A DNA stretch of 64,000 nt from assembly GCA_963768565.1 (NCBI GenBank), contig CAVYIO010000023.1, forward strand, positions 1 through 64,000, written 5' to 3'. Of this stretch, positions 9,983 through 18,091 are shown one piece after another; position 1 is the first letter of the stretch; the number at the start of each line of letters is the position of its first letter. The notes below the pieces were generated by a model that was not told the DNA's origin, ran no database searches, and saw nothing but the letters and a program-made list of their open reading frames with translations. Both the position numbers and the translations under genes were made by a program. This DNA is from JABDKH01 sp963768565. Its GTDB lineage: Bacteria; Bacteroidota; Rhodothermia; Rhodothermales; JABDKH01.

Positions 9983-12661
9983 ATGGACAAGCATTATCTC
10001 GGACCCATGTTCTCGCCACAAAGTGTGGCGCTCATTGGTGCCAGTGATCGAGAAGGAACGCTCGGAACGTTCGTCTACAGAAATATTCTCTCGGCCGGAT
10101 TCAAGGGGCCGGTGTATCCCGTTAACCCCAAGCGCGACAAGATCGGAGACGCAATCTGCTACCCGTCCATCGAAGACGTGCCGGAAGTTGTGGATCTGGC
10201 GGTAATCTGCACACCGGCAGCAACGGTTCCGAACATCATTCATCAATGCGGTGAACAGGGGGTGGGAGCCGCCATCGTGATGTCGGCCGGGTTTTCGGAG
10301 CTGGAGGGCATCGGGAAGTCGAGGGAGCAGGCGCTTCTCGCGGAGGCCCGTCGCTACAATCTCAGGATTCTCGGACCGAACTGCCTCGGCCTCATCCGGC
10401 CATCCATGGGACTGAATGCAACGTTCAGCAACAACACGGCCAGGGAAGGATCCCTGGCGCTTGTCTCACAGTCGGGCGCCCTCTGCACGGCCATTCTCGA
10501 TTGGGCGGTCGATCGCGGGATCGGATTCTCTGCCATGGTGTCGATGGGCGGCATGGCGGACGTGGATTTTGGTGACGTACTGGACTATCTAGCCCTCGAT
10601 GCAAAGACATCAAGTATCCTGCTGTATGTAGAAGGTGTCAGAAACGCCCGCAGCTTCATGAGTGGATTGCGCGTTGCGGCCCGCCTGAAGCCCGTGATCG
10701 TGATCAAGGCCGGCCGGCACGAGGAAGGTTCGCGAGCGGCCATGTCGCACACCGGATCCCTCGTTGGAGGAGACGACGTATTCGATGCCGCACTGCAACG
10801 GGCGGGTGTGGTCCGGGTGATGACGGTCGAGCAGTTGTTCTCCGCCGCCCAGCTGCTGTCGACGAGTCACAGGGTGCGCGGCGATCGGCTCGCGATCGTC
10901 ACGAACGCGGGAGGGCCCGGCGTTCTGGCAACCGACCGCGCAATCGATCTGGGAATTTCTCTGGCCGAACTCTCGCCGGACGTCATGGAAGGGCTCGACA
11001 AAATGCTGCCGGAGCACTGGTCGAGAGGCAACCCTGTTGATATTCTGGGAGACGCTTCTCCGGAGCGATACCACGATGCGGTGGCGCTGTGTCTCGCCGA
11101 TCCGCACGTGGACGGCGTACTGGCGATGTTGACGCCTCAGGCGATGACGAATCCGCTGGATGCAGCGATCTCGGTCGTTGCGGCGAGCGAAGGCATCGAC
11201 AAGCCGCTCCTGGCCACGTGGTTGGGAGAGCATCAGGTAAAGGAAGGCTGGGCGTATTTCGCGAAGCACGATGTACCGGTTTTCCCGAGCCCGGAAGCAT
11301 CCGTCGAGGCGTTCGCCTATCTCGCTCGCTATCATCGCAACCAGAAGCTGCTGCTTCAAACGCCGTCGCCACTGCACGAAAAGAACGAACCGGACCTGGA
11401 CGGCGCACGACTCATCATTGAGGGAGCTCTCGTCGAGGGCCGCGATCTGCTGACCACGATGGAGGCGAAGGCGCTCCTGACGGCGTTCCGGATTCCGGTC
11501 GCCCGAGGGTTGGAGGCACGCTCAGCCGGCGAGGCACTCGTCGCGGCTGAGAATCTGGGCTTCCCGGTCGTGATGAAAATCAGCTCGCCCGACATATCCC
11601 ACAAATCGGACGTATCGGGTGTGCGGCTCAATATCGCCAACGCACGAGCCGTACGGGGCGCCTATCAGGATCTCGTCGAAAGTGTTCAGAAGATTCGACC
11701 CGACGCCACCATCGAAGGGGTCACGGTGGAGAAGATGTATGACCGGTCGCACGGTCGCGAACTGCTCGTCGGCATTGCACGCGATCCGGTATTCGGACCG
11801 ATCCTGGCCTTCGGCGCAGGGGGCACGGCCGTTGAAGTGATTCGGGATCGCGCCGTGGCACTTCCGCCGGTGAACTCGTTCATCATCGATGATCTGATTC
11901 AGAAGACGAAGATCCACAAGTTGCTGGGAGCTTACCGCAACCTGCCGGCTGCAAAGATGTCGTCGCTTCAGCAGATACTGGGACGCGTATCGGAAATGGC
12001 CTGCGAGCTACCGCAAATTCAGGAACTGGATATCAATCCCCTGATGCTTGACCCCGAAGGAGCGATGGCCCTCGACGTGCGGATCTCAATTGGAAACGTC
12101 ACACCGCACCTGGATCGCTATCACCACATGGCCGTGCATCCGTATCCGGTGCACCTGGCCAGTACCGTTCAGTTGAGTGACGGGACGGACGTGATCATAC
12201 GGCCCATACGGCCCGAGGATGCCGAGATAGAGCACGCGTTTGTCCGCGATCTATCTCAGGAGGCCAAGTATTTCCGCTTCATGCGTCGGCTGCAGGAGCT
12301 GACGCCCGAAATGTTGATCCGCTTCACGCAGATCGACTACGATCGCGAACTGGCGCTGATCGCGGTCATCGCGGACGGCGACAAGGAAGAACAGATCGCG
12401 GTCGGACGTTACTCGATGCTGCCGGACGGCAAGAGCTGCGAGTTTGCGCTCGTCGTCGCCGACTCCTGGCAGCGAAAGGGAATCGGTTCGGGGATCATGA
12501 TCCGGCTGATGGAGTCGGCCCGGAATCGAGGTTTTCGATTGATGGAGGGACTGATTCTGACAGACAACGTGCCCATGCTGGATCTGGCGAAACACCTCGG
12601 CTTCCGAATTGAGGCCTCGGACGACGGGCCGGGCGTGAGATCTGCGGTCAAGATGCTTTAG
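9983..12661 (+). CDS. ADP-forming acyl-CoA synthetase fused to a GNAT acetyltransferase
   Basis: An 892-residue cytosolic protein. Domains in order: CoA-binding Rossmann domain (residues ~10-135, VALIGASDREG), succinyl-CoA-ligase-like flavodoxin domain with the SHTGSLVGG segment near residue 256, a linker domain, an ATP-grasp domain (~485-700, GFPVVMKISSPDISHKSD, QELDINPLM) and a C-terminal GNAT domain (~735-892, VIIRPIRPEDAE, acetyl-CoA loop QRKGIGSG). This is the layout of the bacterial Pat/acs-like proteins; the synthetase half makes acyl-CoA from acid, ATP and CoA, and in several bacteria the GNAT half acetylates lysines such as that of acetyl-CoA synthetase. Whether the synthetase half is active here cannot be read. 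The frame is intact and the length is normal. It stands alone with a GTG-started membrane protein 72 bases downstream. Confidence 0.9.
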   Translation: MDKHYLGPMFSPQSVALIGASDREGTLGTFVYRNILSAGFKGPVYPVNPKRDKIGDAICYPSIEDVPEVVDLAVICTPAATVPNIIHQCGEQGVGAAIVMSAGFSELEGIGKSREQALLAEARRYNLRILGPNCLGLIRPSMGLNATFSNNTAREGSLALVSQSGALCTAILDWAVDRGIGFSAMVSMGGMADVDFGDVLDYLALDAKTSSILLYVEGVRNARSFMSGLRVAARLKPVIVIKAGRHEEGSRAAMSHTGSLVGGDDVFDAALQRAGVVRVMTVEQLFSAAQLLSTSHRVRGDRLAIVTNAGGPGVLATDRAIDLGISLAELSPDVMEGLDKMLPEHWSRGNPVDILGDASPERYHDAVALCLADPHVDGVLAMLTPQAMTNPLDAAISVVAASEGIDKPLLATWLGEHQVKEGWAYFAKHDVPVFPSPEASVEAFAYLARYHRNQKLLLQTPSPLHEKNEPDLDGARLIIEGALVEGRDLLTTMEAKALLTAFRIPVARGLEARSAGEALVAAENLGFPVVMKISSPDISHKSDVSGVRLNIANARAVRGAYQDLVESVQKIRPDATIEGVTVEKMYDRSHGRELLVGIARDPVFGPILAFGAGGTAVEVIRDRAVALPPVNSFIIDDLIQKTKIHKLLGAYRNLPAAKMSSLQQILGRVSEMACELPQIQELDINPLMLDPEGAMALDVRISIGNVTPHLDRYHHMAVHPYPVHLASTVQLSDGTDVIIRPIRPEDAEIEHAFVRDLSQEAKYFRFMRRLQELTPEMLIRFTQIDYDRELALIAVIADGDKEEQIAVGRYSMLPDGKSCEFALVVADSWQRKGIGSGIMIRLMESARNRGFRLMEGLILTDNVPMLDLAKHLGFRIEASDDGPGVRSAVKML

Positions 12662-12720
12662 ACCCGACCCGGTTATCGAGGCGAAAGGAGCACCGGGACA
12701 AGCGATCGTCAACGCAAACA

Positions 12721-12726
12721 AGGAGG
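12721..12726 (+). promoter_or_regulatory. Strong ribosome binding site selecting a GTG start
   Basis: AGGAGG followed by seven bases and GTG at 12734. This decides the start of the next gene, which has no nearby ATG. Confidence 0.65.
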
Positions 12727-12733
12727 GTGACCA

Positions 12734-13627
12734 GTGTCAATTGCGGAGTTCAGGAATCGTAGTCCGGTCGTGACCAGCGCGCTGCTCTGGACGATCGCGA
12801 TCATTCTCACCGTCGCCTGCTTTTCCTGGCAGGACAGGACGGGACCGACGTATCCGCTCGAAGGAGATTTTGAGACGGCACACGGAAGCGTGCACTTCAA
12901 AATATTGCGCAGCGAAACGATCGGTTCGGACCTCGCCGTGATGTTGCTCGATCCGGTGCCGGACGGCGTGTCCGGCTATGTCGAATACCGTCGGTTCAAG
13001 TCAGACGATGAGTGGTCGTCGATGTCGATGGAGCGCGGCGAGTTTCACCACTCGCGGCGTGGCAGGAAGGGCTCGAATCGTGGGCTCGGAGCGATGCTGC
13101 CGAGTCTTCAGGTACGCGCCGGCAAGTACGAGTTTTATGTCTTCATTGACGATGGGCAGGGGGAGGCGGTATCCATCACCGGAAGCGACCCGATTTATGC
13201 CCGATACAAAGCGGACGTTCCGAGAATTCCGCTCATGGTGCACATCCTGGTTGTATTTGCCTCGATGGCGCTGGCACTCCGCACGATTCTGGAGGCGGCC
13301 GTTGGCGGCTCGTTCAAGACGCTCCTGTGGTGGACGATCGGATCGCTGCTGCTCGGCGCATTCATTCTCGGACCCGTCGTGCAGTGGTACGCGTTCGGAG
13401 TCCTCTGGGCCGGATTTCCTTTCGGTTACGATTGGACCGACAACAAGGTGCTTGTAGAGCTCTTGTTCTGGCTCTTCGCGGCATATCGAAATAGGGGCGC
13501 ACGGCACGACCGCATGTCCGTCTACCTCGCAGGAATTGCGACGCTGGCCGCGTATTTCATCCCACATTCCGTCTTTGGATCCGAATACAACTACGTGACG
13601 GGTACGGGACACGGGACGGCAGGATAG
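12734..13627 (+). CDS. Membrane protein of unknown function with an extracytoplasmic domain
   Basis: A 297-residue protein: one N-terminal membrane segment (ALLWTIAIILTVACF), a soluble region of about 130 residues rich in beta-strand patterns (GDFETAHGSVHFKI, GVSGYVEYRRF, VRAGKYEFYVFIDDG), then four or more C-terminal membrane segments (LMVHILVVFASMALALR, WTIGSLLLGAFILGPVV, LVELLFWLFAAY, LAGIATLAAYFIPH). The order suggests a periplasmic beta domain held by helices. The C-terminal SVFGSEYNYV segment follows the last helix. I do not recognise the family. The GTG start is chosen because of the AGGAGG just upstream. It follows the synthetase gene on the same strand; a functional link is not evident. 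Confidence 0.65.
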   Translation: MSIAEFRNRSPVVTSALLWTIAIILTVACFSWQDRTGPTYPLEGDFETAHGSVHFKILRSETIGSDLAVMLLDPVPDGVSGYVEYRRFKSDDEWSSMSMERGEFHHSRRGRKGSNRGLGAMLPSLQVRAGKYEFYVFIDDGQGEAVSITGSDPIYARYKADVPRIPLMVHILVVFASMALALRTILEAAVGGSFKTLLWWTIGSLLLGAFILGPVVQWYAFGVLWAGFPFGYDWTDNKVLVELLFWLFAAYRNRGARHDRMSVYLAGIATLAAYFIPHSVFGSEYNYVTGTGHGTAG

Positions 13628-13751
13628 TTCAGATCAACCGGATCCGACGACCGGACAGCATATACGCACCCGTGAGCTGGTAGTCAGGGGACGATCCCTG
13701 CCGCAGCCGAAGCGTATAAAACCGCCACAACATTCACGACGGATTCCCGTC

Positions 13752-14420
13752 ATGTCCGGAGATTCGACCTTCAAGAACGAGGCGAGTCGGGATCACTGGA
13801 ACGCGGCCTACGGGGCGGACAGGATTGACGGCCTGGGGTGGTATGAGGAGTACCCCGAGCACTCGATTCAGATGTTGGAACGCTGTGCACCGGACTCCGA
13901 TGATTTGATCCTCGACATCGGGTCCGGAACGTCTACGCTCATCCCGCAGCTTCTGGATCGCGGACATGTGAATGTGGTGGCGGCTGACATCAGTGATCGT
14001 GCGTTATCGAAGGCACGGGATCTTCTTGGCACTGAAAAGGCGTCGATCGTTAACTGGGTTGTAGACGACGTTCTTCAGCCGACGGCTCTGTCTCGCTTGG
14101 CAAACCAGGTGAACGTCTGGCACGATCGTGCGGTGTTCCATTTCCTTACGGATGAGTCCGATCGCCAACGGTATCTGAGCACGTTGCTCCGGCTGCTAAC
14201 CCCGGGCGGCTATATAGTCATCGCCACGTTTTCGCTGAACGGTGTCGATCGATGCAGCGGTCTTCCGGTCAGGAAGTACAGCGCGGAATCGATTGCGGAA
14301 TTCCTGGGTGCAGGATTTTCGTTGCTGCATTCGTTCGAATGCACGTACTCGACCCCCAGCGGAGAAGCACGCCCGTACGTCTACACGCTTTTCCGTCGAG
14401 TGCTGACAACCGAATCTTGA
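13752..14420 (+). CDS. Class I SAM-dependent methyltransferase
   Basis: A 222-residue cytosolic protein with the SAM-binding fold: motif I DLILDIGSGTSTLIPQLL (near residue 55), acidic loop VVAADISDRAL, motif SIVNWVVDDVLQ, then WHDRAVFHFLTDE and RLLTPGGYIVIATF. The start SRDHWNAAYGADRIDGLGWYEE is typical of a common group annotated as class I SAM-dependent methyltransferase with unknown substrate, some of which are close to thiol or tellurite/thiopurine methyltransferases. The conserved WHDRAVFHFL segment is characteristic. It is a single gene, convergent with the YoaP-like acetyltransferase. Intact frame and normal length. Confidence 0.82.
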   Translation: MSGDSTFKNEASRDHWNAAYGADRIDGLGWYEEYPEHSIQMLERCAPDSDDLILDIGSGTSTLIPQLLDRGHVNVVAADISDRALSKARDLLGTEKASIVNWVVDDVLQPTALSRLANQVNVWHDRAVFHFLTDESDRQRYLSTLLRLLTPGGYIVIATFSLNGVDRCSGLPVRKYSAESIAEFLGAGFSLLHSFECTYSTPSGEARPYVYTLFRRVLTTES

Positions 14421-14502
14421 CTGCAGGCTGCCGACTCGCCGAATCTCCGACGGCAGCACACCGCAATTTGTGCGTGCGCCACAGCTCCCCATCAGGACAT
14501 CA

Positions 14503-15256
14503 TCACGCCAGTCTCTTCCGAAGGATGTTCCGAAATCGTGTCTTGCTGATATAGTGATCTTCGATCAGTTCTCCGTCGTGCACGAGACTGAAGACTCCGA
14601 ATCCTGACGGTGAGCGACGCGCTTGTTCTGCAGATGTGATCTTCGTGATACGGAGATCGATCCCCTCGGAATTCGCCAGCTCGAGCAGGTCGTTCGCGGC
14701 CTTGTCGTGCCACGGACACTGGTCGGCGTAGAGCAGGTGCCATCCACTGTATTCCGCTTGACGCTCCTCCCAGTTGATCAATCGGGGGTCGGCGGCATCT
14801 TCGTCGAACTTCTTCGCCATCAGCTCGAATCGACCTCGCCTGTCTGTCACTTCGTATCCGTTCTTGACGAACACCTGCATGGAGGCCATCCAGGGACCGT
14901 CGCTGGTCATGACGGTGACGCCGTTTCTCCCCTGCGCGTGGGCGTCGTCTTCGCAGGCTGCGATCAGCATCGACGCGTAACCCTTGCCACGGTGCTCCTT
15001 GCGGTAGCCCGAGATGCAATGGATGAACGTATAGTCAGGTGCCGACACCGGTCGCCAGGCATGCTCCGCGGGCACGTATTCGATGAAGGAGATCTGGTGA
15101 CCGTCATCGTCCCGAAGAATCTTGAGACGCAGGCCTTCGGCGTATCTGCTCCGCAAACCACGACCGCTTGCTCTCGAAACCCGGTCGCGCAGACGTCTTG
15201 ATGCAGAAGAAGCCTTCTTCGGATACGTTGTCCGGGGTGACGTCGACGATCTTCAT
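14503..15256 (-). CDS. YoaP-like GNAT acetyltransferase with C-terminal YoaP domain (one frame break)
   Basis: Predicted cytosolic N-acetyltransferase. From the ATG at 15256 (MKIVDVTPDNVSEEGFFC) the frame runs to a break near 15151, where one extra base interrupts the segment between KRSWFA and SRYAEGLRLKIL. Removing it gives about 250 residues, close to the length of Bacillus YoaP-type proteins. The GNAT core has the acetyl-CoA loop YRKEHRGKGYASMLI, and after residue ~180 comes a second domain with LLYADQCPWHDKA and GVFSLVHDGELI, like the YoaP C-terminal domain. An open frame from a TTG at 15156 alone would lack the first strand, so the longer reading is preferred. Convergent with the methyltransferase. 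Substrate unknown. Confidence 0.72.
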
Positions 15257-15447
15257 AGTCAATGGCTATCTGATGTCGGTACGGTCGTCAGGAACACCAA
15301 ATATCACAAACGTGAGACTAGATGCAATCGGGCGTTCCAGCAACGCCGAGCGGGGAAGGTCACCACGTGATGGCCGTAAATAGAAGGTCTGGAGGGGTAA
15401 TCAGCCATAGTGCAGCGGGTTACGCCGGAGCCACTCACGGTGCCAGA

Positions 15448-15478
15448 TTGCTAATGCGCGGGACTTCGGCTACTTTCG
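15448..15478 (+). promoter_or_regulatory. Candidate Bacteroidota-type promoter for the duplicated-domain lipoprotein
   Basis: TTG at 15448-15450 is followed by 20 bases and TACTTTCG, one mismatch from TAnnTTTG. It is about 85 bases upstream of the start at 15564 in the 307-base divergent gap with the acetyltransferase gene. Nothing else is evident in that gap. Confidence 0.33.
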
Positions 15479-15563
15479 TCCACAGCACCCCTGGAATCGA
15501 GGTCACACGGGCAATTTCATGACCTCGACACCTCTCCGTCGTTCACCCCTGCGAGGAATACTG

Positions 15564-16604
15564 ATGAAACGCTTGCTCCTGTCTATTGTCATGGTTTTTC
15601 CATTGTTGATGATGTCGTGCGTCCAGGAGGGCAAGCCCGACACCGAGCCCGCTGAGGGCGACGGGACTTCTGCGAAGTTTGATGACGCCGTGAGCGCCAC
15701 CTATGCCGCCCATGCTGCGCTTGCGACAGTAGTCGACTGGGATGGGAACACCCTTCAGGAAGGGTCTAACGGATACACGTGCATGCCGACGCCTCCGGCG
15801 TTTGAAGAGCGCGGCGTGGTTTCGCCGATGTGTCTGGATGATGTCTGGATGGCCTGGGCCGACGCCTGGCAGAACAAGACTCCGTTCTCGACCGATAAAA
15901 TCGGGATTGCATACATGCTTGCGGGGGATGGCGGAGCCAGTAACATTGATCCGTACGCCGAGGGACCGACGGACGACAACGAGTGGATCGTCGAAGGGGC
16001 GCACCTGATGCTTATCGCCCCGAACTCATCGCTGCTGGAGGGCATCCCGACGGATCCGTCATACGGCGGGCCGTACGTGATGTGGAGAGGTACCGACTAC
16101 GAACATGTCATGGTTCCGGTCAAGGCGGCTGACGTGACTGACGTTGCGGATCTGCTCGAAGACGCTCTTTCGGCTGCCGACACGAATATGCAGGCAGGTG
16201 TGGCAGCGATGGATTGGGAGGGGAACATGCTTCAGGAAGGCGACAACGGGTACACGTGCATGTCAACGCCCCCGCAGTTCACGTCGGGTCGGGCTCCCAT
16301 GTGCTTCGATGCAGCGTGGGTGGCATGGGGTGAGGCCTGGATGAACAAGGGCCCCTTTTCGACAGATCAGCTCGGCATCGCGTACATGCTTTCGGGTGAC
16401 CAGGGTTCGAGCAACATTGACCCGTATGCACAAGAGCCGACCGATGACAACGTCTGGGTCAAGGAAGGACCGCACATGATGCTAATTGTACCTGAAGCCA
16501 TGCTGGAAGGAATCACGCGGAATCCGGACAACGGTGGACCGTATGTGATGTGGGATGGGACGCCCTACGTGCATGTAATGGTACCGATTGCGGACAGACC
16601 GTAA
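15564..16604 (+). CDS. Lipoprotein with an internal tandem duplication of a ~130-residue domain
   Basis: A 346-residue lipoprotein: MKRLLLSIVMVFPLLMMSC places the lipid-bearing Cys at residue 19. GAGGA six bases before the ATG at 15564 supports this start over an open frame that begins 45 bases earlier. The mature part is two copies of one domain (residues ~50-190 and ~205-345). Each has DWDGNTLQEG or DWEGNMLQEG, NGYTCM, a PMC(L/F)DxxWxAW segment, FSTDxxGIAYML, SNIDPYA, PTDDN, the strand hMLI and GGPYVMWxGT followed by YxHVMVPV. The Cys pair in each copy and the many acidic and aromatic residues are conserved between copies. I know this only as a domain of unknown function; extracytoplasmic sensing or metal binding is possible. 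The next gene is another two-domain lipoprotein. Confidence 0.72.
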   Translation: MKRLLLSIVMVFPLLMMSCVQEGKPDTEPAEGDGTSAKFDDAVSATYAAHAALATVVDWDGNTLQEGSNGYTCMPTPPAFEERGVVSPMCLDDVWMAWADAWQNKTPFSTDKIGIAYMLAGDGGASNIDPYAEGPTDDNEWIVEGAHLMLIAPNSSLLEGIPTDPSYGGPYVMWRGTDYEHVMVPVKAADVTDVADLLEDALSAADTNMQAGVAAMDWEGNMLQEGDNGYTCMSTPPQFTSGRAPMCFDAAWVAWGEAWMNKGPFSTDQLGIAYMLSGDQGSSNIDPYAQEPTDDNVWVKEGPHMMLIVPEAMLEGITRNPDNGGPYVMWDGTPYVHVMVPIADRP

Positions 16605-16717
16605 TCTTAACCCTGTCAAAGTCTTTGTTGGCAAACCTTGCTTGCCTGTAGCTTCAACGGCTGGCGGGCGGGTGGCCGCGGAGATTCCTTCAAGAACAAC
16701 CGAGATTTTTCAGAACG

Positions 16718-17442
16718 ATGACACGTACGCATACCTACAGACTTGGCAGGCACGGTTCTGCTGGTCCTTGGACTTATCCCGATCGCATGCACAGGCGATC
16801 AGACGCCGCCGGAAGAGGCGGACATGACGGACGCGCAGGCAGATGCCATGCCGATGATCCCGCCTTCCTTCGTATACATCCAGCATGGTGTTGCGGATTT
16901 TGACGCATGGCTTGTCGAGTACGACGGCTTTGACGATGAGCGGGCCGCGGCAAACGTCGCGGAGATGTGGGTCTACCGGGATCTCGATCAACCGGACGTC
17001 ATCCACGCGCTTCATGGTGCCGGAGACGTCGAGACGCTTCGAAGCTTCACCCAGATGGAGAATCTGGCTGCCGTCAATGCAGAAAGCGGGTGTGATGGGA
17101 CCGCCCCGATTCGATTTCATGAATCTTGTCGATGGCACGGCGCCCGAGATGCCGGTGGTATCGCAATACAGCGTGCTCGTGGCGCATGAGATGGCCGACT
17201 GGACCACGTGGAAGACGGCGTTCGATGCGCACAAGCCTGCTCGCGACGCGGCGGGACTCACGACGCGGGGAGTCTCGCGCGGGGCCGACGATTCGAGCAA
17301 AGTGTATATAAACTTCGCGGTCAGCGATCTTGACAAGGCGCGCGCGTTCGTTGCCTCCGATGACCTGAAGACGGCGATGGAAGGTGCCGGCGTCGTCGGT
17401 GTGCCCGAAATCTACTTCGCGGAGACCGTGCGGCCGATGTAG
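16718..17442 (+). CDS. Two-domain lipoprotein of unknown function (two frame breaks)
   Basis: From the ATG at 16718, MTRTHTYR joins, after one extra base near 16742, to LAGTVLLVLGLIPIAC, a perfect lipoprotein signal. A second extra base near 17081-17085 separates LAAVNA from AGVMGPPRFDFMN. With both removed the locus codes for about 240 residues. The mature protein seems to hold two copies of an alpha/beta domain of about 95 residues: copy 1 has VYIQHGVADFDAW, DxxALHGAGDVETLRSF and AGVMGPPRFDF; copy 2 has SVLVAHEMADWTTW, VYINFAVSDLDKARAF and AGVVGVPEIYF. This resembles ferredoxin-like dimeric alpha-beta-barrel domains, but no family is certain. A terminator follows. It lies 113 bases after the other duplicated lipoprotein. 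Confidence 0.6.
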
Positions 17443-17501
17443 TCGGCGTCGAAACGCTAACGGTATTCCTGTTTATTGCGGGCAGGTGCTCGCCGGAAGG
17501 C

Positions 17502-17538
17502 AAAAAGGCGTCCTCGGTCGAGGGCGCCTTTTCTTTTT
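17502..17538 (+). terminator. Rho-independent terminator after the lipoprotein pair
   Basis: An A-tract, a 12-bp stem with one mismatch (AAAAGGCG..CCTC / GAGG..CGCCTTTT), a GGTC loop and a T-rich tail. The A-tract on the other side means it may also stop transcription of the small reverse gene at 17582-17734. Confidence 0.82.
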
Positions 17539-17581
17539 GGTCACACAGGCAAGGTCGGACGCGGTGGGTAGTTCGGCGGGA

Positions 17582-17734
17582 CTACGCGACCCGGTGCCGT
17601 CCTTTCCGGAAATACGCGATGGTTTCCGACACGCCACTCAAGATCCCACCTATGCACTGCCCCGCGAGCATGCAAACCATGATGGCCGCAGGGATTCCGG
17701 CCAATACCAGTAGCCCAAGCAACAGGATCTCCAT
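17582..17734 (-). CDS. Possible small membrane protein of 50 residues
   Basis: A short reverse-strand frame begins with ATG at 17734 and ends with TAG at 17582. It reads MEILLLGLLVLAGIPAAIM..., with one or two hydrophobic segments rich in Gly and Cys and a basic tail (YFRKGRHRVA), the profile of a small inner-membrane protein with a cytosolic C-terminus. No ribosome binding site is clear. The bidirectional terminator just downstream supports a transcribed unit. No homologue is recalled, so it may be chance. Confidence 0.35.
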   Translation of the reverse strand: MEILLLGLLVLAGIPAAIMVCMLAGQCIGGILSGVSETIAYFRKGRHRVA

Positions 17735-18091
17735 TTTGATCTACACCCGGATGTTATTGTCAATCCAGTCACCGCCGGGGCCGAGTCACCAATGGCCGGT
17801 GGCCGGCTCAGGCTGCGACGCATGTGAAGAGTATCGACAGACGTGACTGCGAGCAAAGAGCGAAGCTCGACTCCGTGCGTAGGTCGGCTCCTGATCCGCG
17901 TGTAGTGGTGTTGTTGTCCATGCGCGGGTAGTTGGGCTCCGAAGGTCGACGCGGTGGTTGTCGCCTGCGGGTGCGCACTGCCGATGATGCGCCCGCGGTT
18001 CAAATGTGTCATCATCAGAGGGAACGAGTCCATCATCATACCAGGTGGTCATCCGTGGCGTGGCTCGTTTATCTTCTACCGTGGACCCTTC
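17735..18091. other. Intergenic region with no recognised gene
   Basis: About 357 bases between the small reverse frame and the lipoprotein gene at 18092. Long reverse-strand frames run through it but are shadows of the downstream gene. No promoter match better than chance was seen. Confidence 0.4.

Noticed and set aside
10610..11377. Reverse-strand open frame opposite the acyl-CoA synthetase
   Set aside because: The forward frame is continuous and conserved; the reverse one shows composition bias only.
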